From the NCBI GenBank assembly GCA_002900995.3, contig CM035306.1:2824100-2888099 (forward strand): DNA of 64,000 nt. Reading direction: 5' to 3'. The translations under genes and the position numbers were made by a program. Under the pieces are notes generated by a model, which ran no database searches, was not told the DNA's origin, and saw only the letters and a list, made by a program, of their open reading frames with translations. The stretch comes from Ganoderma boninense. Its lineage: Eukaryota > Basidiomycota > Agaricomycetes > Polyporales > Polyporaceae. The number at the start of each line of letters is the position of its first letter. Within the stretch, counting starts at the first letter, position 1. Positions 32,001 to 42,500 of the stretch are shown here, piece after piece.

Positions 32001-35000
32001 GAGGCTGGGTTACTGCTGCTATGTCGAAAGGTGTGGCCGGATGGGATGCTCACTGAGTATGCGCAGCGGCGGCTGTCGAAGGCGGTTCTGTCGTGGATTC
32101 TTTCAGAGGTAACTCGTAGCATCTAGCTGTAGCGGACAATACGCTAACAGAAGTTGCAGGATGACGACCTGGCCACGATGCTCCGTGACTATATCGCGCG
32201 GGGACTCAGTATCCCCGGCGTGCGCTCAGGGGCTGACCTTCAACCGTGGCCGAATGCCACCCAGTCCCGAACTGCCGCTGCTAGTGCGAACAACGGTGGC
32301 GATTACGTTGCCGGAAGGCGTGCGCTTTCCTCTCGGTACGCCGCAAGGTGGTTGTTAGCGTTGCATGACCTGGATATCGAAACCTACGCGGTGATGATAT
32401 TCGACCTGTTGGTCGAACAAGCGCAGGAGCTCCCCGTCTCCGACGAATTCTTCCTGGGGAAGGGCCGTGGTCTCGTTGAGAAGAGGGAGGCAGTCATCAC
32501 GGAGAGGATCCTGCACCTGATCCTCAAACTCAGCCAGGCCTCTGTGCTCTTCGCAATATTCGACGACCTGTTCCAGAAGTGGCTAGACCGAGCTTGTTCT
32601 CTGGATGTCGACCAGCAGATGGCGAGTGCTACGACATATGCCATGACATATCGCTAACAGTCCAATACTGTGCACTGTAGCCCATTGTTTCGCTTTCACG
32701 GCTGTTCAACCGCGAGTTCGACACTGCATCCCAGCGGCTCAGTGCTCTGGGTGATCCGCGTTTGACCTTGACGGAAAACCCCAGCATTATGTCGATTAAT
32801 CCGCTCAAGGTGATCGTCGACATTGCCACAAATAGTAACGAAGGCTACGACAACACGCTGCAATGGCTTTGCCTGTTCGTACGGTCCGGAATCGAGGTTT
32901 CCGTGCCAACCTACATGGAACTTGTCGGCCTAGGGAACAAGTTCGGCATCTCCCTGGAAGTCTGCTCGCACCTGATCAAGTCGGCACTGTGGTCGTGCTG
33001 GCTGAAGTCTTTGGGCCGTCAGGACTTGCAGACAGTTGTAGCGGCGATACACGCAGGTATCGGCCCGCAACTGGTGACCTACCTCCACATGCACCATATG
33101 GTCGACCAAGTGTAAGTCGCAGATATGCGCTCTCTTGCACGTATAACTGATGCAGCTTGTAGAGTGCAAGTCATTCGGCAATCGTTGGCGACGTGTCTGT
33201 TGTTGTATGGTTGCGACAGGTCTTTCCTGACATCATCTGGCCTCATCTTAGAAAGCGAGATTCAAGGCCTGCCTTCAAGAAGGAAACTGAATGCGCGCGG
33301 AGCCACTGTCACAGACCCGATCATAGTGAATTCGTCGATCATTGAAGCCTTGAGGTCTTACGTCGAGATGGGTCTAGATGAGGTCTCTTGCGTTGCCGCA
33401 AAGTTCCTAGACGCATTCATGCACCACGCTACGTTGGTCGAAACGTATGAGGTGGATAATTTCATCCTGCGAAATGGCTCCGCTCTGTGTACCTGGTGAG
33501 TAACAGCTGATATTCAAGGTGTGGCTATTCACACGGACTGGAATAGCATGTGGCAATTCTACGCCGTTCAATCCGCAGAAGTTTCTGTGCTACGGACGAA
33601 GCTCTTACTCCGAATACTCGTCGTGGATTCCCAGCCTTTCCAGAGCCTCTTGGAGAGCCTATTTGACAAACGTGGGAGTTGGGATACACGGTAAGGACGT
33701 TGTCGTGACCCTAAACCATGGTGCTGAGGATAACCGATGCAGGTTACAAGCAGTCGTTCGACTTTTCCGAGTCGTCGAGGACGTAACGAGCCCTGCGTTC
33801 GAAGTTGAAGACCGCCAATGGCGCTCCAGTGTCATAGATGTTTTCCGGTACTTCTTCGCTGCGTTATGGGAGGACGATCGGGTACGTTTTCATTTGGCTT
33901 GCCGATATTCGAATGCTGAGAAAGTGTGCACAGGAGGAAGTCAGGCTGGCCGTGGATACTTGGGCACAGACTCTTCAGGCAGCGCATTTCGAGGCAATTA
34001 CTCTTTGTTGGGATGAAGCCCTTGCGAAATCACCGATACCGGATCGCACGAAACTTGTATCCTTCCTGAATCAACTTCGGTCGCACTTCCCTCACTGGAG
34101 ACGTGCGTGTCTCTCGTTTGGGGACTCTAGCCAGTCTTTTTGAATCTATCCTCCAGTGGTATCGTGGGACATCCTTCTTGAAGCTTTGTTGGAAACCGAG
34201 TTCATTCAAAGAAATGGCGATGACGAAGACGGACCAATGTCGGCTCATTTGGTGAGTGATTCGTTTCAGATATTGGTCCATGGCAATCACTGACAACGGA
34301 ACACAGTCAATGTACGGCCTGCCTTCCGCCTCCCGGAAGACAATGTTCGTCGACCCAGACTTGCAGTCTCTTCAAGTGAGTGACTTGCTAGTTCGTCATA
34401 GTCCCCCAAAGACTCAAAGACCCCTTAGAACTCCTTGATCTCTCTTGCACTCCGGATGGTTGCCGAGGGCATTTCCATTGAAGTCGTTCAGCTGCTCAAG
34501 CTCAAGGAACACCTCGCGCGGGCACTAGGTTTCGCCGAGGTAGCCATGATGGCGGTTGGAAACACCAATCATTTCTACGTCCGTTTCAGTACCCTGGACG
34601 TCGTGCGGGAAACCGCCTATCCATGCCTCAACGAGCTTATGCTTACCCTGGACTCAGCCCAGCCTTACAGTCTTGTCTCCTCTGCGATGGGCGGTCGCCA
34701 TTCAGATGACGAACCTGGAGCTCCTCTTCTTGTGGGATCGATCTTCGTTGACCTGTTCCTGGAGACCTTTATCCAATGCGAGAACTTGGAGACTCTTTCT
34801 CCGCTGGTGTTGAAGAATATGCTGAAATCGCTGATCATTGTCATCTACAAACACGACTTCGACACCAGACCATTGAAGTTGTACCAGCCTCATCTTCGAC
34901 GGGCTGTCAAGCGGGCGTTGGATCTCTTGTTGGAGGAGCTCAGCTACGACTTGCGGCAGCTGGTTCTGACTGTCTGCCGTGCGTTCATCAAGAGATGGCC

Positions 35001-37126
35001 GCACCTGATCGGGAACTTCGTCTGGTACGCCCTTCACCCTGTGCTGGAGCCTTGACCCTGAAACTTGTTATAGCGACGCCATCGAGTCGACCATCGCGCT
35101 GATGGAGAAGATGAACTATCACCAGAACGGCGACGACATTCTCCTCGAGCAAACAAAGAATTTCTTATGCACGACCCTTGGCTTGTAGGTCTTTCCGTTA
35201 GGTCATCTTCCTCCATAGCATGAACCCTCTTTGCAGGTACGCTTTCAGTGGAGTGTTCTATCTATTGTGCAAAGTAAGTTTCTTCCTCGTGATTTTTGCA
35301 CTGATGGCTAACATCATTTCCCTTATTAGCGTCGTCGCGCACCGGAGTTCTTTGCTATCATCAAACATGTTGTTGGACCTCTGGTGAAAGCAGAGCGCAA
35401 CCCTCACCCACACGAGAATCTACGAGACGCTCTCCTACGCGACACGTTGACGAGGACAGTGGAAGGCGACGACGAGGCTCTGCAGACGGTCATCGACAAC
35501 GTTAATACGTATGTTGAAGTTGTCCACCACACCGACTACTCCCTCCTCTTGATGCAATGTGAGTCAACCGTCCGTTGGCGCTGCCAGAAGCGCTGTCTTC
35601 CAACGCTGATGAACTTGAACCAGTCGCTGGCATGAGCTTAGCCAACTTGACTCGAAAGACCGCTGACCTTCACGCGCGCTTCGACCCTAGCCCTCTACTC
35701 CTATTGGCATGCACCCTCATACAGCACAACAAGGCGAACAGCCGGGTAAGGCATTTAGTACGCCGGGTTACCTCTGTCTGACATCATGGATAGGACCTGC
35801 TGTTGTACCTGGAAACCCTTCTGCGATCCTCTTTGCTGCGCTCAAATGTCTCGGTAGCTAGCCTGCAGCGGGTGCTCCATGTCACCACCACGCTTTACCG
35901 CAGAGCTGCCGCGAAGGCGGGACAGGCGAATCCGGAGAGTACCCTCGTGAACCCCATCACGTCCGCGATGTACGAGATCGCGAGGGACGGTTTGAACGGC
36001 AAAGCGCGTGTGACCCATGCGACGCTCGCAGCCTTGGTTGAGGTCAGCAACGCATGAGCGGAATGCGAAGAGCGAATGATGCATTGCTGACCTTGCACCC
36101 TCAGGCTTTGACACTCACTCCGGACCGTGGCAGTGCGAAGGTGACTTTTATACCACTGGAGTCCCAGCTGTCCCTAGCGCACGACGGTCTCGGGTATTTG
36201 TACCACGAAAGCACGGCAGACGGGTTGATGCAGTCCGACTTCGGCACCTCGCAAGTTGTTGCGAAGATGCTCATGCAGGGTGCCGAAGTCCAGCCCACGC
36301 TCCTGGGAGGCCTTGCGGTCAGTTCTCCTTTCTCCCAACAGTCCCCTAGCTGAGTCCTGACATCCCAATACCACAGAAATCCCCGATCACGGTTCGCATA
36401 TGGAACATCCTCGCGCTGGCCGCGCTGTCACGACCATCCGGGTCGTCCGCCGCACTCCTGTTCGAGCACTTCCCCATCTTCACGCTCGCCTACTGCACTT
36501 CTCTCCAATCGTACCAGACCGTGTCCATGCTCGACAGCTCTGACGCCCAAGACCACGCCCATGCGGATATCAGCACTGCGTACGCAGCCATCAAGCTGTG
36601 GCTCCTTCTCGCACGCAAGGCTGCGGGCGAGCACCAGGGTGTGGATGCGAGTGGTGCCCTCCAGGACGGCGAGGGGATGGCGGCGAAGATGGTATGGAAC
36701 GAGCTCTGGCCGCCTTTCGAGACGATCATCACCGCGTTCGAGGGGGACGCTCGGTCTGGCACTGTCTCGCCGCTTGCTTCGAGCATCTGGACGTCTGTCG
36801 CAGACCTCTTCCTCTTCGTGAGGCAATCCAGATCTGTAATTGCATTGGATACAGCAGTCCCCGCCCGGGTACTGGAACGCCTAAAAGGAGTCGTTCGTGG
36901 AGAATCCAAGGTGCGTAATGCGACATTTTCGAGCTCGGTGTGAGAAAAGGGGCTGACTGTTCTCTTGAAGGTGTTGAGAGTGGTGAGGAGTTTGAAGGAT
37001 GCACCTCCAGATGACTCCCTGGACCACTTCGTGTACCAGCTGTTGACCGAAATCACTGCCGAGGAGAAACTACAGGCTGCCAAGCGTCAGATCAATATGG
37101 AAAGGGGTAGAAGGGTTGTCAGCTAA
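29054..37126 (+). CDS. Very large scaffold protein with C1-type zinc domain(s), function unknown
   Basis: One gene of at least 18 exons encoding roughly 2,300 residues. Exons 29054-29640, 29693-30159, 30223-32108, 32160-32621, 32681-33111 and 33163-33495 join without frame break, and later exons continue to the stop at 37124-37126. The N-terminus (1-350) is Ser/Pro-rich and then helical, with an Arg/Ser patch (RRRSLSVGRNSRSRS). A C1 domain lies near residues 620-680: His-x12-Cys-x2-Cys-x13-Cys-x2-Cys-x4-His-x2-Cys, including CFACKQPLWGPVAQAHKCGS. A degenerate C1-like unit precedes it (CHSCANTIEG, LLCPMCMCVVHFDC). The rest is alpha-helical with HEAT-like character (RRAVKRALDLLLEELSYDL, LRQLVLTVCRAFIKRW). 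No kinase, GAP or membrane segment was seen. Size and helical scaffold recall UNC79/UNC80-type channel scaffolds, but I cannot confirm homology. Confidence 0.75.
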
Positions 37127-37207
37127 CCACCATCTCCACATTGTTCAGTATTTATCTGGTCCAATATGAGAGTAGACATCGCTAGTTTTTGTATCATAGA
37201 TGACACA

Positions 37208-37587
37208 TCATGAACCTTTTTTACGCATTCCACGCAATTTCGAGGCACGATTGTCGGTAATAATGCGCGTGCCTAACAAGAGACCTATGGCTGAGATACC
37301 GAGAATGACAATGAGGGAAACAATTCGCAGTGCCCACTCCCTTGCCGGGAACCAGTCATGAATCGGGCTGTCCTCGTCGAAGAAAGGCTGGTTCAGTACG
37401 TGAGCGTTGCGCAATCGTCCGTGGGCATGTCGTAACCTACCAGCAGCATCGTCCAGAAGGTGTAATACAAAAACGTGATAGCTGCAGACAGCAGCATTAG
37501 GCTGCCACAGGCTCTGTCGCTCAGTGGCTATAATCTCTGCATGTCAAGGTGTAGGCAAGAGCGATATTGAAATTGGACACTGACCAT
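37208..37587 (-). CDS. DPM2: Dolichol-phosphate mannose synthase subunit DPM2
   Basis: Small ER membrane protein that stabilises dolichol-P-mannose synthase, the mannose donor for N-glycans, GPI anchors and O-mannosylation. Exons 37585-37587 (ATG alone), 37441-37527 and 37208-37387 join to 89 residues. It begins MPLSDRACGS, then helix 1 (LMLLSAAITFLYYTFWTMLL), the loop PFFDEDSPIHDWFPAREWAL, helix 2 (IVSLIVILGISAIGLLLGTR) and a basic tail ending MRKKGS. Two helices, the Phe-Pro-x-Arg-Glu-Trp-Ala loop and length are as in the family. The ATG-only first exon is inferred from a GTCAGT donor right after ATG and a TATAG acceptor before CCACTG; an alternative upstream start is not excluded. Head-to-head with OST3/6. 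Confidence 0.88.
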
Positions 37588-37973
37588 GTTACTGCTTGGA
37601 TGGGGGATATTCGCCGAGGGTGGGTATCCAACAGCGCCTGGAATAGTCAATCGAGTTTCTCGAATTGAGGCTCGAGCTTTAACACAGTGCAAGATGGTTT
37701 CGGAGCAGAGCACCCGAATGCATTCTGAAACACGAGAGTGAGCTTCCACTGGAGGTGCGATATGCACGACTGATCTTACGGTGTCTGCCGGAGCGATTCC
37801 ACTGGAGGCGTCGCGGTGGCAAGACTGACAGTGACAGGCGTTGAGTAGATGCCTATTTATAGTCTAAGCGCCCGGGATGACGCGCCAGCAAGCGCCGAGC
37901 AGTGGGACACGTCGCGTCGCGCGCAGCCGCTGCTGGCTGGTCCAAGCTTGTTCTCCGTTCACCTTCCTCAGCC
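37588..37973. promoter_or_regulatory. 386-bp bidirectional promoter, DPM2 / OST3
   Basis: The two ER glycosylation genes start in opposite directions from this 386-bp stretch. A minus-strand open frame (37528-37767) crosses it but has no recognisable domain and is best read as DPM2 leader. Confidence 0.65.
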
Positions 37974-39238
37974 ATGCTGCTCTTGCCTCTGCTCGCTCTT
38001 TTATCTCTTCCTTTCTGTCTCGCAGCAATCTCCGCTGAGTCCGCCCACGAAAAGCTCGTCAAGCTCGCTGCATCCAACAATGGTCTCATCAAGCTCGACG
38101 ATAGCCTCTACGGCCTCTTGACCCACCCCAAGCGCACCTGGTCCGCGAGCGTCCACTTGACTGCCATGGACCCCAGGAGGAGGTGTACACCGTGCAAGTG
38201 AGCCCTGCTCAGTCCTACTCCGATGCGCAAGTCTGTAACTACGTTCAGAGAATTCGACCCTTCGTTCTCCGCAGTTGCCAAAGCATGGACCCAGGTCCCC
38301 CAGGCTCAGCGGGACACCCACTTCTTTGCCACAGCGGACTTTGACAATGCCATGGGCACCTTCCAGAAGGTGTGTAAGTACATTATTCTCGTCCACCCCT
38401 TCCCCTGGAATACTTATATGCGTCCAAATCCAGCTCGGTCTCCAATCCGCTCCCGTAGTCCACATTCACCTGGCCACTGAAGGCGACCGCCGCCCCGCAA
38501 GCGGACGCAGCGCTCCCATCGTCTACGACTTTTCCAAGTACGTCCCCCCCCCCTCCCTACTCTCCCGTGTCTATTTCGCCAAGCGCAGAAGCTGATCTGT
38601 TCTCGCAGTGGCTTCGACGCAGGCCCGCTCGCCGAGCAGCTCTCCGCTTACACTCCCGTCGCGATCCCGTACAAGGCCCCGATCGACTTCGCCAAGTACG
38701 GCACCGCCGCCGGCGTCGCGCTCATCGTCCTCTCCGGCATCCGCTTCTTCCTCCCAGTCCTCCGCTCGCGCTGGGCCTGGGCCGCCGGCACCGTCCTCAC
38801 CTCCCTCATCATGACCTCCGGCTTCATGTTCGTCCGCATCCGCGGCATGCCCCCCAGCGGCGCAAACGGCCAGTGGATCGCGCCCGGCTACCAGAACCAG
38901 TATGGCCAGGAAGTCCAGGTCGTGTCGTTCATCTGTGTGTATATGCGCTCCTACGGCATAGTGATCGGTCGACCGACTCTGATCTCCTTTCTTTTTAGAC
39001 GGGCTGCTTTCGGCGGCATTCCTCATGCTCACCATTGTCACTCCATACCAAAGCCACTCCTCCCGACAGCGGTTGCAAGTGTATCTGTGGTCAGGTGTCA
39101 TCTTCGTCATGTTCTCTGTCCTCATCTCCATCTTCCGCGTCAAGAACAGGGGTGAGTTTACATCGCGTCGCGCGTTGCGCCTCCACTCAACCTAATCGGT
39201 TCTTGTTTTCAGGCTACCCATTCAAGCTCTTACTGTAG
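37974..39238 (+). CDS. OST3: Oligosaccharyltransferase subunit Ost3/Ost6 (thioredoxin-like)
   Basis: ER membrane subunit of oligosaccharyltransferase that holds substrate cysteines so that nearby Asn can be glycosylated. The start at 37974 gives a signal peptide (MLLLPLLALLSLPFCLAA), then ESAHEKLVKLAASNNGLIKL. The thioredoxin-like lumenal domain holds the redox motif Cys-Thr-Pro-Cys (RRRCTPCK), followed by FDPSFSAVAKAWTQVPQ and THFFATADFDNAMGTFQK. Four membrane helices follow: GVALIVLSGIRFFLPVL, AAGTVLTSLIMTSGFMFV, a third (LLSAAFLMLTIVTPYQS) and a fourth (WSGVIFVMFSVLISIFRV). The C-terminus YPFKLLL ends at 39238. Six exons; one intron contains a run of nine C's near 38545. The CxxC motif marks the oxidoreductase-active form of the subunit. 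Confidence 0.93.
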
Positions 39239-39522
39239 ACAGCATTGGGCGTGTAAAAAGCGTTCTTCGGAGTATATTCTATCTACTACTGCATGATGAG
39301 GATGCGTGATGCCGTGTGTGCGCATGAGGACGTACAGTACGTATGCGTGTGCCGTGACTCTGAGCATTTCACCATAACATCATAATAATGGCCAGTCCAA
39401 CCGACCCAATGTCGATATATCGATACAGGCGAAGACGGCGGAGGAAAAGACAAATAATTGCAGGGGAAGGCATTGCAAGCACGAGAACAACTGAATGCAC
39501 GAGAATAGAGAATGCACGCCAT

Positions 39523-42500
39523 CTAGCTTGAGCCCTCTTGGGAGAACACGTCTACGTATCGACTGCGCACGTTCCGCTTCGCGGCCCCGCCTCTCGCCCT
39601 GCCTATCGGCGGCCCGTTCCCAGGGGGTGGGGTGCCTGAGGTTGGCATGGGTGAGGGGGGCGCCGACGGTTGGTCCGTAGCGTCGCTCGGAACGAGGTTC
39701 GAACGAACACGAGTCGGCGGTCTCCGAGGCGGCTCGGATGTCAAGTCGATCGCGCCGGCTGTGGCAGGGCGAGCGGGCGGGGGCCCGCCCGCAAGCGGCG
39801 ATGGAGGTGGAGGCCCCCCGCCCATCGACCTGCTCGGCGACGCGGTCTGTGCACGCGGAGGTGGGGGCGGCGCAGCAGGCTTCGTCTCTGTCGCATTCGC
39901 CTAAGGACGGACGCGGATCTGTGAGCACACGACGTGGAAGGGGGAACGCAGCCATGCAGTACTCACGCTCTTGTTGACCCACTTGCCAAGCTCCTTGTCG
40001 AAGTAGAACGACGACTGCTCGCCGAGGTTCGCCTTCACAGCGCCCGGAGAACTGCTGTCGTTGCGCTTCCATAGTCGGCTGAGCCACCCGGAGGAGGCGG
40101 CCGCCTTGACCTCGGCTGCGGAACAGCATAAGCATAAGCAACTAAAGACGATTGACCTCTGCTGAAAACGTACCAGGCCTCTCCGGCTCCGCCGCCTTGG
40201 CCTTCTCTTCTTGAGGCGCCCCCGCAGCAGCATCGCCATTCTCAGATGCCTGAGCCTTCTTCCTGGACGAGTTGCCGAGCCCAAGGTCGTCGTCGTCGTC
40301 CTCGAAGTCGTTCTGCGCAGGGCGAGTCATCGGACTCGCTGGGGCTCTGGTCGCGGTTGGCGTCATGTTCAGCATCGGGTCGTCCATCAACGAGACGAAA
40401 CCAGAGTTCGACGTGGAGGATGACGGCTGCTCGTCCATGTGGCCAAACGATGACGCAGTGGGCGTGGACACGTCCGACTCGGATGCGCCCCACCACGAGC
40501 CCGTCCTGGTTGGTTTTGAGGGGCCCGTCGAGGACACGTCACCATGGGAATTGCTGTCCTTCGACTGATCAAAGCCCGCCGTGGGCGCATAGCCGTTCCC
40601 ATAGCCATAGGGCCCTCGTGCCTGTCCGTTGGACGCAGCATCAGCAAAGGCGGCAGCGTTCGCGGACGCAACCCGGGCGATCGGGGATCCTCTACGCTGC
40701 TGCTGGAAAGGACGTACATGGTCCATAGCCGACGAAGCCCTGTTGATTTGGAGGTGCGACCTCGATGGAGGGCGGTTGACCGCCATAGCGGATCCTGTGC
40801 GGAAGGGTGGCGCTGGTATAGGTGGCACCTCTGTCAAGTCAGTGACGGACTGATGGGGTGATGGGTAGGCGGAGGTTGTCGCGGAGGATATGGAGCTATA
40901 GTTTGCAAAGGGACCACTGTACGACTGTTGCTGATGCTCCATGCCCTTCGACTCCTCCGGTCGGGGCGAATTATCCTCCCCAGCAATGAACTTCGTGAAA
41001 CGGCCTTCCAGCCAGTTACCAATGCTGTCCAGGCTAGGTTTAGTCACCTTGCCCCCTATCCACGATCCGGACTTGTCCAGTTGTGGCGCTGCGGTCAGTC
41101 GGTCGGAGAGGTTCTTCAACTGCTCGACAAAGGTGATGTTCAGCACGGGCGAGCCCCGGTTGATGCAAGAAGTAATGGCCTCGCAGTATCTATGCAACAA
41201 TGAATTAACATATGGCCCGAAAAATTGCTCCAGGGGACACTACCTGTTAGCTAGCTGGACATGCCCAGCCTCTGCAAGAGATGCCGCGCGGATGAGACGG
41301 AATGGTTGCAAGTGTGGCAGACCAATGAAGGGCTCTTGGCCTTTGACAGGGGTGGCGAGCGACATCGCGAACTCCAGGATCTCTGAGAAGACGATTGGGT
41401 CCGAATCCTTGTAAAAGGTCGGCGAGTGTGTGGCAGGCAGGCTGCCGAGAAGCATGAACCTAGAGGTCCCACCCATGCCCGTAATCGGCGAGGTCTGGAG
41501 AGAGAGAAGGTAGCTAAATGGAGCATAAGTGTCTCGCGCGTTTGCAATATGAAGAATGCGATATGTACCATGCGTGCGCTGCTTCGGCCCATTGATGTGC
41601 AGACAACTGGTCTCCCAACGCGGTCAAAGCCTGCGACGACTCCGGCGTCAATGGGTTCGACATGATCATCGACGCAGTCTGAGCCCAGGAGGCCAACACC
41701 TCTTGCGAGATGTTGAGTGGCTTCGTTGCTGGGAAGTTGGGCGACATTGGGGTGACGCTCAGCTGCGGCTGGGGGATTTGCAGACCACTTTGGCCATGTT
41801 GCAGCAAGTTGCTTGGGTGAACCAACTCTTGCACTGTATGAAAGGTCAGCAGAGCCTCTCTACATCCTACTACATTTTACGCACCTGCAGCTGCACCGTT
41901 CCCGCCGAACAGGCTATATGCGACCCGGAGAGGCTCTCTGCCATTCTTGCAGTCCTGGGGTTGTGCAGGGACAAGCTCAGCGCGAATCCACTCTGTTACA
42001 ACATCCTTCCAACACTCCTTGTCCACGCTGCTGGCGATCAGCAGAGCGTGGGCCCACAACTTCTCGTCGGCGGCATAGTGACAAGCCCCACGACGGTCAC
42101 CGCGAGCGAGCATATCCGAGATCTTGTCGAGTTGCGAACCACGAACCGACGACTGGCTCACGACTTGATCGCCAAGGGTCGGAAGCGCTGAAGTCAAGGA
42201 CGAATAGTTAGACAGATGTTCAGTAGAAGTCGCTGGGATCATGCCCGTGCTGAGAGATGTGTCAGGAGATGATGAGGGTCCCTGCTGAGGCACCAAGGCG
42301 GCACGAATTGCGGCATCGACTTGACCGCTACAACGATGCGTCAATACCAGAATATCGCGCCACAAAACCCTCCGACTACTCACTTGCCGCTCAGCCGTCC
42401 GTCGTTTTCGACCATGACCTTCAGCAACATGACCAACACTCGCTTAGCCTCAGCACGGCTTTTGTCCACGGATCCGGCACGATGATATCCAAGCCCGCCG

